A DNA stretch of 46,098 bases, from the NCBI GenBank assembly GCA_902801155.1, contig CADCHG010000018.1, positions 1 through 46,098 of the forward strand, written 5' to 3'. This DNA comes from an uncultured Prevotellaceae bacterium. GTDB taxonomy: Bacteria > Bacteroidota > Bacteroidia > Bacteroidales > Bacteroidaceae. The notes below the pieces were generated by a model that was not told where the DNA came from, ran no database searches, and saw only the letters and a program-made list of their open reading frames with translations. Of the stretch, positions 1 through 8,044 are shown piece by piece; within the stretch, counting starts at the first letter, position 1, and each line of letters begins with the position of its first letter. The translations under genes and the position numbers were made by a program.

Positions 1-963
1 GACAAGCGTCGTGATGAGTTCTTCTCAATGAAGGTCTGGGATGATAAGGAGAAGAAGGAAGTTACATGGGCTCCAACTAATGCCAATGGCTATTTCTCTG
101 GCGACTCAATGCCACTCCGTTCTGCATTCTCACAGTCAATCAATTCCGTTGCCGTGCGTGTAGGTCAGGAGATGGGTATTAAGAACATCATCGAGACTGC
201 CAAGGCAATGGGTATCAAGAGTCCGTTGGATGATGCTCCTTCACTCTCTCTTGGTGCAAGTGACGTGAACCTCCTTGAGCTTGCTAACGCATACAGCACT
301 GTGGCAAACGAAGGTAAGGCACATCCTGAGGCCATCCTTGTGACACGTATCCTTGACCGTGACGGAAATGAGGTATATGTTGCTCCAAACGAGACAGAAC
401 AAGCTATTAGCGTAAAGTCTGCATATTACATGCAGCAGATGCTGCGCTCCGTTATGCGTGATGCAGGTGGTACAGGTCAGAGCCTCTGGGGATATGTGCG
501 CGATATTCGTGACACTGATTTCGGCGGTAAGACAGGTACATCAAATAACCACTCTGATGCATGGTTTATGGGCGTAAGTCCTAAGCTCGTAGTAGGTGCA
601 TGGGTAGGTGGCGAGTATCGCTGCATCCATTTCCGCACGGGTGCCCTCGGACAAGGTTCTCGCACAGCACTTCCTATATGCGGATATTTTCTCGAATCCG
701 TGTTCGACGATCCTGCCTTCGAGAAGTATCATGGTAAGTTCGATAAACCGAAGGACATTGACGTTTCATCATCTATGTACGACTGTCCGTTCTATCGTTC
801 GCATAAGGATACTCTTGATGAAGACTCTCTGGTAGATGCATTGGAAATGCGTCTTGATGCAAATGGTGAGCCTATCAAGCGCGAACTTGCTCCTGCTGCT
901 CCTATAATTCAGCATTCACAGGAGCCTGAACCACAGCAACAGGTTACTTTGAAGAATCTATAA
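1..963 (+). CDS. mrcA: Penicillin-binding protein 1A-type transpeptidase, C-terminal part (5' end outside window)
   Basis: This is the C-terminal 320 residues of a class A penicillin-binding protein, which cross-links peptidoglycan on the periplasmic face of the inner membrane. The frame is open from base 1, so the glycosyltransferase half and the catalytic SxxK motif lie upstream of the window. Two of the three transpeptidase motifs are visible: the SxN motif (S-I-N, about residues 46-48 of the visible protein) and the KTGT motif (about 177-180, in GGKTGTSNNHSDAWF). The Pro/Gln-rich tail is typical of Bacteroidales PBP1A. The methionine at position 28 is internal and is not a start. Family assignment is firm; the choice of 1A over another class A paralogue is inferred. 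Confidence 0.9.
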   Translation, partial: DKRRDEFFSMKVWDDKEKKEVTWAPTNANGYFSGDSMPLRSAFSQSINSVAVRVGQEMGIKNIIETAKAMGIKSPLDDAPSLSLGASDVNLLELANAYSTVANEGKAHPEAILVTRILDRDGNEVYVAPNETEQAISVKSAYYMQQMLRSVMRDAGGTGQSLWGYVRDIRDTDFGGKTGTSNNHSDAWFMGVSPKLVVGAWVGGEYRCIHFRTGALGQGSRTALPICGYFLESVFDDPAFEKYHGKFDKPKDIDVSSSMYDCPFYRSHKDTLDEDSLVDALEMRLDANGEPIKRELAPAAPIIQHSQEPEPQQQVTLKNL

Positions 964-972
964 CAAAGTTAA

Positions 973-1074
973 GAGTGAAAAGTTAAGAGTGAAGAATTTA
1001 AATTTGTATTGCCGTTTCAAGCATCCATTGCCAGAACAATGTAACTTAAATTCTTCACTCTTCATTTTTCACTC
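973..1074. repeat. Palindromic intergenic repeat, copy 1 (29-bp arms, 27/29 matched)
   Basis: Bases 973-1001 and 1046-1074 are inverted copies of each other (27 of 29 positions match when one is reverse-complemented). The spacer is about 44 bp. The same spacer and inner arms recur at 16,882-16,972, so this is a dispersed element and not just a local hairpin. It lies between the PBP stop and the helicase start and could act as a terminator, but no classic T-tract follows. Confidence 0.85.
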
Positions 1075-1107
1075 TAAAAAATAGTAAATAGTTAAATAGT
1101 AATAGTT

Positions 1108-2841
1108 TTGTCTCTCGACCTCCAGAATCCCGAACTTCAGAAGGCTCTGCAGTTAATAGAGTTTTCCAACCGTTCCGTGTTCCTCACAGGAAAGGCGGGT
1201 ACGGGTAAATCAACGTTCCTGAGACATATTGCATCTACTACCAAGAAAAAGCACGTCATACTCGCACCTACGGGTATTGCAGCTATCAATGCCGGAGGTT
1301 CCACGCTCCACAGTTTCTTCAAACTCCCATTTCATCCGCTTTTGCCTAATGACAGTCGGTATTCTGCACGTAACATCCGCAGTACCTTGAAATATAATGG
1401 CGAGAAAGTGAAGATGATTCGTGAGCTTGAACTTATCATCATCGACGAGATTTCTATGGTACGTGCTGATATCATCGATTTTATCGATAAGGTACTGCGT
1501 ATCTATTCTCGTAATATGTCACAGCCTTTCGGAGGCAAGCAGCTTATGATGGTGGGGGATGTGTATCAGCTTGAACCTGTTGTGCGCGATGAGGACCGAC
1601 AACTTCTACAACCTTTCTATCCATCCAGTTTCTTCTTTGATGCGCATGTGTTTCGTGAGAAACAGGTAGTAAGCATAGAGCTGCGCAAGGTATATAGGCA
1701 GTCTGACCCTGTCTTTATTGGAATCCTTGACAATATCCGTACCTCACAGGCAACCGACCGTGACCTTTCTCTCCTTAATGCAAGGGTGACTTCCGGACAA
1801 TCAGGATTACTCAAAAGCGATAGTCTCGCTATAACACTTTCCACAACGCGCGATACGGTGGATTTCATCAATACACAGCATCTTGAGGAACTTCCCGGAG
1901 AGCCTGTTATCCTTAATGGTGCCACAAACGGCGATTTCCCAGAGACGATGATGCCTACGCCTATACAGCTTGAGCTGAAAGTCGGGGCACAGGTCATCTT
2001 TATCAAGAACGATATGGATCACCGTTGGGTGAACGGTACCCTCGGTATTGTCATCGGTTTGGATGAGGACGGCACACGCATATATGTAAGGAAAGAATCG
2101 GGAGAGGAAGTGGATGTGGAGCGCGACCGTTGGTCTAATGTGCGCTATACCTTCAATGAGGTGGAGAAACGCATTGAAGAAGAGGAAATAGGCTCTTACA
2201 TACAGTTTCCCGTACGTCTTGCTTGGGCTATCACCGTACATAAGTCGCAGGGACTCACGTTCAACAATGTGAAGATAGACTTCGGGCATGGTGTCTTTGC
2301 CGGAGGCCAGACCTACGTAGCCCTTTCCCGATGCACATCTCTTGAGGGTATCGAGCTCAATCAGCCTATACGTCATTCAGATGTGTTTGTGCGCGATGAG
2401 GTCAAGCGATTTGCCGCAGGCTACAATGACCAACGCCTTATCAATCAAGCACTAAAGGAGACGGCAGCTGATAAGCAGTATTACGATGCTGCGAAGGCGT
2501 TCGATAGGGGAGACATTGACGAGGCCCTGAATCAGTTCTTCCTCGCCATACACAGCCGTTATGACATAGAAAAGCCTGCTCCCAAGCGACTTCTTCGTCG
2601 TAAGCTCAATATCATCAACCTTCTCATGGACGATATAGAGCGCTTGAAAATGGAAGCAGAGACACAGAAACAGAAACTTCTCAATCTCTCCGTGGAATAC
2701 ACGCTCATGGGTAAGGAATGTGAGCGCGAGAAGATGTACGAAGCTGCAATAGCCAACTACAAGAAAGCCCTCGACCTGTATCCTGATGCCCAAGATCCTA
2801 AGCGCAGGATTGAGAAGATACAGAAAAAGCTGAAAAAGTAA
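1108..2841 (+). CDS. Pif1/RecD-like AAA helicase with C-terminal TPR-like segment
   Basis: This is a predicted ATP-dependent 5'-3' DNA helicase of the Pif1/RecD2-like superfamily 1B (577 aa). Walker A is GKAGTGKST near residue 27. Walker B is IIIDEISMV near residue 112. The late SF1 motifs are HKSQGLTF (near 382) and YVALSRC. The last roughly 130 residues are charged and helical, and end in a TPR-like stretch (YEAAIANYKKALDLYPD). The only start candidate between the in-frame stop at 1093-1095 and the conserved N terminus (LQKALQLIEFSNRSVFLTG) is the TTG at 1108, so an unusual TTG start is likely. Its cellular role is not visible from context. Helicase class is confident. Confidence 0.88.
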   Translation: MSLDLQNPELQKALQLIEFSNRSVFLTGKAGTGKSTFLRHIASTTKKKHVILAPTGIAAINAGGSTLHSFFKLPFHPLLPNDSRYSARNIRSTLKYNGEKVKMIRELELIIIDEISMVRADIIDFIDKVLRIYSRNMSQPFGGKQLMMVGDVYQLEPVVRDEDRQLLQPFYPSSFFFDAHVFREKQVVSIELRKVYRQSDPVFIGILDNIRTSQATDRDLSLLNARVTSGQSGLLKSDSLAITLSTTRDTVDFINTQHLEELPGEPVILNGATNGDFPETMMPTPIQLELKVGAQVIFIKNDMDHRWVNGTLGIVIGLDEDGTRIYVRKESGEEVDVERDRWSNVRYTFNEVEKRIEEEEIGSYIQFPVRLAWAITVHKSQGLTFNNVKIDFGHGVFAGGQTYVALSRCTSLEGIELNQPIRHSDVFVRDEVKRFAAGYNDQRLINQALKETAADKQYYDAAKAFDRGDIDEALNQFFLAIHSRYDIEKPAPKRLLRRKLNIINLLMDDIERLKMEAETQKQKLLNLSVEYTLMGKECEREKMYEAAIANYKKALDLYPDAQDPKRRIEKIQKKLKK

Positions 2842-2952
2842 GCTTATCAGTTTTGACACGTCTGGTTGTGTCTCTTATTTTGCATATTTGTATGCTATTT
2901 CTATGAAATAACATGAATTTTTCCTCCGTTTCCGTAAAAAGTCCTGAAAAAA

Positions 2953-2984
2953 TTTGGATAGTTAAAAAATAATGCGTACCTTTG
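2953..2984 (+). promoter_or_regulatory. Bacteroidetes-type promoter of the tRNA-Pro pair
   Basis: A -33 TTTG at 2953-2956 is followed after 20 bp by TACCTTTG at 2977-2984, matching the TTTG / TAnnTTTG consensus of the primary sigma factor in Bacteroidetes. It sits about 40 bp upstream of the first tRNA. Confidence 0.8.
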
Positions 2985-3026
2985 CACCGCATTTGAAAAT
3001 AACGGAGGTTTACAACCAATGTTTTT

Positions 3027-3099
3027 CGGGGTGTAGCGCAGTTGGTAGCGTTCCTGGTTTGGGACCAGGCTGTCGCAGGTTCGAGTCCTGTCACCCCGA
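3027..3099 (+). tRNA. tRNA-Pro (anticodon TGG), copy 1
   Basis: This 73-nt gene folds as a cloverleaf. The acceptor stem is CGGGGTG/CACCCCG with discriminator A. The anticodon stem is CCTGG/CCAGG with loop TTTGGGA, giving anticodon TGG (reads CCA). The T arm contains GGTTCGAGTCC. No CCA is encoded. It is identical to the copy at 3140-3212. Confidence 0.97.
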
Positions 3100-3139
3100 C
3101 TTTGACTTTAATTTGAAAACAACATTCCCTAAATCCATT

Positions 3140-3212
3140 CGGGGTGTAGCGCAGTTGGTAGCGTTCCTGGTTTGGGACCAGGCTGTCGCAGGTTCGAGTC
3201 CTGTCACCCCGA
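3140..3212 (+). tRNA. tRNA-Pro (anticodon TGG), copy 2
   Basis: This is a second 73-nt tRNA-Pro identical to the one at 3027-3099, 40 bp downstream. The flanks differ, so only the tRNA itself is duplicated or homogenised. No separate promoter is obvious between the two; they are probably co-transcribed and end at the hairpin at 3219-3249. Confidence 0.97.
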
Positions 3213-3218
3213 CGAAAG

Positions 3219-3249
3219 TCCATCAGTTCACAAAGCTGATGGATTTTTC
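3219..3249 (+). terminator. Rho-independent terminator of the tRNA-Pro pair
   Basis: The stem TCCATCAG (3219-3226) / CTGATGGA (3236-3243) is followed directly by TTTTT, 6 bp after the second tRNA. Confidence 0.85.
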
Positions 3250-3272
3250 GTTTTACTTAATTCCTGCTTCTC

Positions 3273-3308
3273 AAAAGAAAAACGCAATCCACATAAGTGA
3301 ATTGCGTT
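3273..3308 (-). terminator. Rho-independent terminator of mgsA
   Basis: On the minus strand, AACGCAATTCAC pairs with GTGGATTGCGTT (one G-T pair, 4-nt loop) and is followed by a T-rich run. It lies 11 bp past the mgsA stop. Confidence 0.8.
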
Positions 3309-3319
3309 ATATTTATATC

Positions 3320-3793
3320 CTAAAGTTTCCTGTTGGCATAATGTTGTATGCAGTCAGGAACTATGCGGGTGTATTCCTCATCTCCAAGTAGGGTAGAGGT
3401 AAGCAGCATATCTGCCGTAGTGCGGTTGGTGGCGAAAGCTATGTTGTAGAGTGAAGCCAGACGGCTAAGGGCAGACACATCGTTTTGATGACCTTGTACG
3501 GCAAGGTTGTCGCAGAAGAAAATCAGCATGTCAATCTTACCTTCTGCCAGCATGGCACCAATCTGCTGGTCACCTCCCAACGGACCGCTAAGCAATCGTG
3601 TCACCTTGTCCTTAAACGGGTATTCAGTCTCCTCATCAGTTTCGATTGCAAGCTCGCTAATCAGTCTTCCTGTAGTACCAGTAGCGTAAAGTTGATGCTT
3701 TGAAAGCAGGGTGGCATTGAATCTTACCCAATCCAACAACTCATTCTTTCTTGAATCGTGCGCAACAAGTGCAATGTTTAATGTCGCTTTCAT
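3320..3793 (-). CDS. mgsA: Methylglyoxal synthase
   Basis: MgsA converts dihydroxyacetone phosphate to methylglyoxal and phosphate, a cytosolic bypass that relieves phosphosugar stress. The 157-aa length fits the family (E. coli about 152). Family motifs are visible: the N-terminal ALVAHDSRK, the phosphate-binding GTTGR loop, and GPLGGDQQIG, which carries the catalytic aspartate. The start is the ATG at 3793, preceded by an AAAGGA-type ribosome binding site. An in-frame TTG two codons earlier is less likely. On the minus strand a TATCTTTG box (3865-3872) upstream is a plausible -7 element, but I see no good -33. Confidence 0.95.
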   Translation of the reverse strand: MKATLNIALVAHDSRKNELLDWVRFNATLLSKHQLYATGTTGRLISELAIETDEETEYPFKDKVTRLLSGPLGGDQQIGAMLAEGKIDMLIFFCDNLAVQGHQNDVSALSRLASLYNIAFATNRTTADMLLTSTLLGDEEYTRIVPDCIQHYANRKL

Positions 3794-4048
3794 AGTCAAT
3801 CCTTTCTTTTAAATTAAACAATCTTTTACTAAAGTATAATACCTTTTCGGTGTGTTATCCGCTGCAAAGATAGTTTTTTCTTATGTGCAGGACGAATGAA
3901 TTTCCCCTATTTCTCGCCTGAAATAGATATTTCTTGGCTTATGTCAAGCATGATGTTTGCAGATTTAGTATTTAACGCAGAGATGTGAGTGTATTGTGAA
4001 AATAAGGTAATAATAATTTGTCAAACTTCAAAATATCTGTCGAAGTAC

Positions 4049-4079
4049 TTGGCTGTTTTGAATATTTTGAGTAATTTTG
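4049..4079 (+). promoter_or_regulatory. Bacteroidetes-type promoter of the BASS transporter
   Basis: TTG at 4049-4051, 20 bp, then TAATTTTG at 4072-4079. The -7 box overlaps the upstream in-frame TTG (4077), so that codon cannot be the translation start. The ATG at 4104 is supported. Confidence 0.7.
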
Positions 4080-4103
4080 CCACTTGTAAATATTATTAAA
4101 CTA

Positions 4104-5057
4104 ATGAGAACAACATTTTTAGAAAGACTATATAAGGTATCTGCATGGATGGCGGCGCATATCACGCTGCTTGTTGTCGGTGTGGCAGCATTGGCATTGT
4201 TCGTGCCGATTTCATTCTCATGGATAGCAACTTCTGCGGTTACACCGATGCTGGGCGTCGTGATGTTCGGTATGGGACTGACCTTGAAACCATCCGACTT
4301 CAAACCGGTAATGATGCACCCGAAGGATATCCTCGTGGGCGAGCTGGCGCAGTTTTTGGTGATGCCATCCGTTGCGTGGTGCCTGTGTCGTTTGCTCAAT
4401 CTGCCTTCTGAACTTGCTCTTGGCGTGATACTCGTTGGATGCTGCCCTGGAGGAACGGCAAGCAACGTGATATGCTATCTTGCAAAGGGCGACATAGCTC
4501 TGAGCGTAGCCATGACGGGCGTCTCCACGCTCCTTGCCCCGATAGTAACCCCCGCCCTTGTACTTCTCCTTGCAGGAAAGGAGGTCAACGTGGATGTCAT
4601 GGGAATGTTCCTGAGCATCGTGCAAGTTGTCATCGTGCCTATCATCCTCGGCTTCGTGGTTAGGCATTACTTCGGGAAGTTCACTGAGAAGATAACGCCT
4701 CTGCTGCCAATGGTATCAACCGTAGCCATCGCCCTTATCATCGGTATAATAGTGAGCCATAACGCACAGAGTATCATGTCATGCAGTCTGGTGGTTGCCG
4801 TAGTCGTGATTCTGCACAACGTGCTTGGCTTAGCTCTCGGATATGGGGTGGGGAAGGTGCTCGGCATCGACTTCCCAAAACGCACGGCAATAGCCATCGA
4901 GGTGGGTATGCAGAACTCCGGTCTTGCCACTTCCCTTGCTGCCACCCATTTCGCCATGTTTCCTATGGCAACGGTCCCTGGTGCCATCTTCTCCGTATGG
5001 CATAACTTCTCGGGAAGTATCGCTGCACAGGTGTTCCGAAAATTCAATAAGGGATAG
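4104..5057 (+). CDS. Bile acid:sodium symporter (BASS) family transporter
   Basis: This is a predicted inner-membrane sodium-coupled organic-anion transporter of 317 aa with about nine or ten hydrophobic segments. Family landmarks include the FGMGLTLKPSDF segment, the GCCPGGTASNVICYLAKGDIALSVAMT segment (the discontinuous-helix sodium-binding region of BASS proteins), and a late EVGMQNSGLATSLA segment. Substrate cannot be predicted: bacterial members transport various organic acids, and bile acid is only the family name. The start ATG 4104 is chosen because the promoter's -7 box overlaps the upstream alternative. It is monocistronic and followed by a 1.25-kb gap. Confidence 0.9.
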   Translation: MRTTFLERLYKVSAWMAAHITLLVVGVAALALFVPISFSWIATSAVTPMLGVVMFGMGLTLKPSDFKPVMMHPKDILVGELAQFLVMPSVAWCLCRLLNLPSELALGVILVGCCPGGTASNVICYLAKGDIALSVAMTGVSTLLAPIVTPALVLLLAGKEVNVDVMGMFLSIVQVVIVPIILGFVVRHYFGKFTEKITPLLPMVSTVAIALIIGIIVSHNAQSIMSCSLVVAVVVILHNVLGLALGYGVGKVLGIDFPKRTAIAIEVGMQNSGLATSLAATHFAMFPMATVPGAIFSVWHNFSGSIAAQVFRKFNKG

Positions 5058-5296
5058 TTAGGGTGTGTCTGTTTTTGTTAAACTTTAACTTTTCCCCTTT
5101 TTCATGTTCGTTTCAAACTCCAATATCTAGGAACGGATTAGAAGCGGACTAGAAGCGGACTTGTAACGGAGGTGGAACGGACCTAACCCCCTTTTATTCG
5201 CAAAGGCTCATCAAGCTTCGCAAGTCTCGTCCTTCGGACATCCAAAGGGGCCGTGAGGGCGGTGTGTGAGACCGTGTGTCTCTTCTGATTCCTGCT

Positions 5297-5458
5297 GACA
5301 ACGTGCATTGCACCTCGCTCGAAGTCAAAAGTGCATGTCAGCCCAAAGGTTGGTGCATGTCCTTTGGTTTGACGAGTGACAACGTGCTTTGCACCTCGCA
5401 CGCAGTCAAAAGTGCGTGTCAGCCCAAAGGCTGGTGCACGTCCTTTGGTTTGACGAGT
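5297..5458. repeat. Two tandem 81-bp units
   Basis: Unit 1 is 5297-5377 and unit 2 is 5378-5458. They differ at only a handful of positions, scattered across the unit. Each unit contains short inverted copies of itself (GTGCATG... and CAAAGG/CCTTTG), so a transcript could fold. Coding is not supported. Confidence 0.9.
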
Positions 5459-5548
5459 CAACTTTTTTCTGTAAAAAAAGTTAAAATCGCTTATTATGCA
5501 GAATATCTGTTAGTTATGTGATTTTTTTCTTAAAAGAGGGAATATGGT

Positions 5549-5720
5549 GGTATCATGGTATCATGGTATCATGGTATCATATTTTAAACACACACACCCT
5601 GAAAATTCGGTCTTCTTCTTAATAATAATAAATAAATATATATTTATTTATTATTATTAAATTATAAAAGCGAGAAAAAAAAGTAGTAGGGTGTGTGATA
5701 AAAATATGATACCATGATAC
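5549..5720. repeat. Octamer array and long inverted repeat
   Basis: Four exact head-to-tail copies of GGTATCAT fill 5549-5580. Bases 5566-5600 are then repeated in inverted orientation at 5688-5720: octamers, a T-run, and a CACACACCCT / AGGGTGTGTG block, with few mismatches and a 2-bp length difference. Between the arms sits a perfect palindrome (5619-5660). The whole could extrude as a cruciform or fold as one long hairpin. Confidence 0.88.
5619..5660. repeat. Perfect 42-bp AT-only palindrome
   Basis: Every base from 5619 to 5660 pairs with its mirror position around the centre between 5639 and 5640. The sequence is made only of A and T (AAT/ATT triplets, TATATA core). It lies inside the inverted repeat 5566-5720. 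Confidence 0.93.
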
Positions 5721-6051
5721 TATATCAAAAATGGCTTGTTTGTGTATGATAAATTCTTTATAGTTAGTTGTTTAGGTGGTTTGGTTGGTGACAGCTGCGA
5801 AGAAATTATGGTAACATATTTGGGAAATATCCAAGTTTTTCCAACTTTTTTTCAGGGGAATCACACCTGTCTCTTACTTTAATCGGGGGAATCGGACCTA
5901 AATATCATAAACAATCTTTGTCTTGTGACGGAAATGTAAGAGCGTTGTTAATTAAAATGATAATCTAAGTGTTAATGTTTATGATAGTTGTTGTTTGATG
6001 TTTATGGTAGCTTTATTTTGGTATTTGTGATAGTTGATATATATCACATTT

Positions 6052-6206
6052 AACCTGAATTCGACAACAAGCTACGCAAGTTCCCGTCTGCAAAAATAAT
6101 AAAAAAAACGGATTTATATGATTTATCTGATAGCTTGCGCAGTAATATTTTCGCTATTTATTTCAGATAAATAAATCCATTTCTTTTTTTTCGTCGAATT
6201 CACGCT
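6052..6206. repeat. 155-bp palindromic element with TTCGAC ends (element A)
   Basis: The outer arms carry TGAATTCGAC (6056-6065) and GTCGAATTCA (6193-6202). The inner arms 6101-6130 and 6163-6191 are inverted versions of an A8...GGATTTAT...ATCTGA block. The right end, read on the minus strand, is AGCGTGAATTCGACGAAAA. That nearly equals both ends of the much larger palindrome at 30,791-31,278. It lies just past the 3' side of the porin gene. Confidence 0.82.
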
Positions 6207-6250
6207 AATTGCTTTTTGAACAGGAATGACATGTCGGGAAGATGGGAAAC

Positions 6251-6285
6251 AAAAAAATGCATAGCTTTCAGAAGAAAGCTATGCA
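6251..6285 (-). terminator. Rho-independent terminator of the OmpP1/FadL gene
   Basis: The perfect 12-bp stem on the minus strand (TGCATAGCTTTC / GAAAGCTATGCA, 4-nt loop) is followed by a run of seven T. It lies just downstream of the porin stop codon. Confidence 0.92.
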
Positions 6286-6308
6286 CTTAAAATCCGTTTA
6301 TTGTGTAT

Positions 6309-7955
6309 TTAGAATTTATATCCTAATGTGATGAGGAACTGATCGCGATCGTTCTTCACCTCTACGGCAGGAGCCTTGTTTTGAGTGCCATCGACAGTGA
6401 TGGTCTCGAATGGGTGGAAGTCGCCCTTCTGTGCTGAATGCTGGTAAGCTACGTCGATGGTGAAGTTGTCGATGATGAAGCCTACACCGAGAGAGAAGCG
6501 GTTGGTTGCATCCCAGTTCACGTAGTCGGTTGAAGAGCTGTAGTAACAGCCGTCGGTGTCGAGACTGGTGGTGCGCTGTGCATCGGTCTTGTATATTGGC
6601 GATACGTAGTTGTAGCCTGCACGGATAGCGAGTTCTGACATTGGCTTGTACTCTGCACCGAGTTTGAGTGTTGATACGCCCTGAAGGGAGTTCTCGGTGT
6701 GGTGGTTCATAAGTCTGTCAGACTTTGTATCGGCGCTCTCGGTATCATAGTAGCTGTCGTATGTGTAGCCTGTTATGTATCGATTGTCGATTGATGAATA
6801 GTCGCTGTAGTTGTAGGATGCACCGAGTGCTATGTTATTGCCGATGGTATAGCCTAAACTTGCACCGAACTTCCAAGGGGTGAATACCTTGTATTCGTAT
6901 TTGTCTTCGCTCTTGCCATTGTCGTACATGCCGATTAGTTTGTTGATATTGTTGTCATATCCATAATTCTCTAATCGGGTGTAGTTGTTAGATTTCAACT
7001 GGTACCATGTAGGTGTTGAAATGCTTAAACCGATACGCAGCGGACTTGCATCGATAGGACGGAAGATGATACCGGCGCTGATGTCGTAACCATGACCGGA
7101 GATGTATTTGGTGTCGTATAGGTCGTAATATCCGGCAGAGTTGTCGTGGCTGTCAACGATGTTCTCGCTATATACCTGGTCGTGAGAGTAGTTTACGTCC
7201 TTGATACCGAATGTGAAACCCCAATAGATGCGGTCGTTCTGATTACCGCTGATATTGATGTCGTAACTGCCGATATAGCCTTTCTGGTCGCGTACAAAGA
7301 GGTAGTCTTTGCCGTTGTAGTAATATGCGTTACCGTCATCAGGGTCAATGGTGAAAGTGTTGTTGAACAGATAGTCAACCTGTGAAAAACAGCCTGATGT
7401 GTTAGGCGATGTCTCGTTTGCATAGCCGATGATATTGTCATCTTTGTCGTAGTCGAGGAAGTAACCTCCTGCATTTGCGTTGCCAATCAAGGATTTCTGG
7501 TATGGAATCTTGTTCAGCGAAGCACCGTTGAGCGCACCGGAATGGGAGAGTATCTGGTTGAAGTTGCGTGACTTGCGATAGGTGAACGCAACGTTGAGGA
7601 AGTTACCGTTGTCATACTCGTGGGCATAGACGAAACCGAGCTGGTCGAAGCTCATCGGCGACTTCTTGTTGTCGAACTTGTACTCTTTGGCAACACTGCC
7701 GTCGCTGCCGGATAAGGAGGTGGCTCCCATGGTGACGTTGATGCCTGACTTGCGGAAGAGGCCTATGCTTGCTGGGTTGGATGAGATGGTGGAGATGTCG
7801 GCACCGAGTGCTTCCATTGCTCCGCCCATACTAACGTAGCGTGCTGTTCCGTTTACGTCTTCTGTCGCAATGTTTGCGCTCTCGTAGGTTTCCTGTGCCA
7901 TTGTTGGCATAGCGAGAGCTGTAAGTGCTATTGTATAGATGATATAGTGCTTCAT
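6309..7955 (-). CDS. OmpP1/FadL-family outer membrane protein
   Basis: This is a predicted outer-membrane beta-barrel of 548 aa. The N terminus is a signal peptide (KHYIIYTIALTALAMPTMAQ, cleavage after AQ). The mature start fits the OmpP1/FadL/TodX pattern: ESANIATEDVNGTARYVSMGGAMEALGADISTISSNPASIGLFR, the plug with the NPA motif. The C terminus ends in the amphipathic strand FLITLGYKF, with a terminal Phe typical of barrel insertion. Related proteins import hydrophobic molecules; the substrate here is unknown. It lies downstream of the 8,045-9,151 gene on the same strand (89 bp apart, with AT-rich repeats), and the two may be co-transcribed. Confidence 0.88.
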   Translation of the reverse strand: MKHYIIYTIALTALAMPTMAQETYESANIATEDVNGTARYVSMGGAMEALGADISTISSNPASIGLFRKSGINVTMGATSLSGSDGSVAKEYKFDNKKSPMSFDQLGFVYAHEYDNGNFLNVAFTYRKSRNFNQILSHSGALNGASLNKIPYQKSLIGNANAGGYFLDYDKDDNIIGYANETSPNTSGCFSQVDYLFNNTFTIDPDDGNAYYYNGKDYLFVRDQKGYIGSYDINISGNQNDRIYWGFTFGIKDVNYSHDQVYSENIVDSHDNSAGYYDLYDTKYISGHGYDISAGIIFRPIDASPLRIGLSISTPTWYQLKSNNYTRLENYGYDNNINKLIGMYDNGKSEDKYEYKVFTPWKFGASLGYTIGNNIALGASYNYSDYSSIDNRYITGYTYDSYYDTESADTKSDRLMNHHTENSLQGVSTLKLGAEYKPMSELAIRAGYNYVSPIYKTDAQRTTSLDTDGCYYSSSTDYVNWDATNRFSLGVGFIIDNFTIDVAYQHSAQKGDFHPFETITVDGTQNKAPAVEVKNDRDQFLITLGYKF

Positions 7956-8044
7956 AATTATTTACTTTTTACAATTTACAATGTACAATTGTGCAACTTG
8001 AGCTTTGCGGATTAGATTAATTTCTTAATCTCTTAATTTCGAGC

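Larger units (their letters stand above)
5058..6250. other. Gene-free, repeat-packed intergenic stretch
   Basis: No convincing gene lies here. It holds, in order: degenerate GAAGCGGACT-type direct repeats (about 5135-5175); an 81-bp tandem duplication (5297-5458); an octamer array with a long inverted repeat and a perfect AT palindrome (5549-5720); about 330 bp with no structure I can name (5721-6050); and a palindromic element (6052-6206). Two ORFs of 81-92 codons cross the 81-bp repeats only because 81 is divisible by three. Confidence 0.75.

Noticed and set aside
3027-3212. Integration (att) site at the tRNA-Pro genes
   Set aside because: The second tRNA is complete and both have different flanks; no integrase gene or partial tRNA remnant is nearby.
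5183-5521. Two overlapping ORFs on opposite strands across the 81-bp repeats
   Set aside because: They stay open only because the repeat length is a multiple of three; composition is unlike the neighbouring proteins, and neither has a ribosome binding site or promoter.
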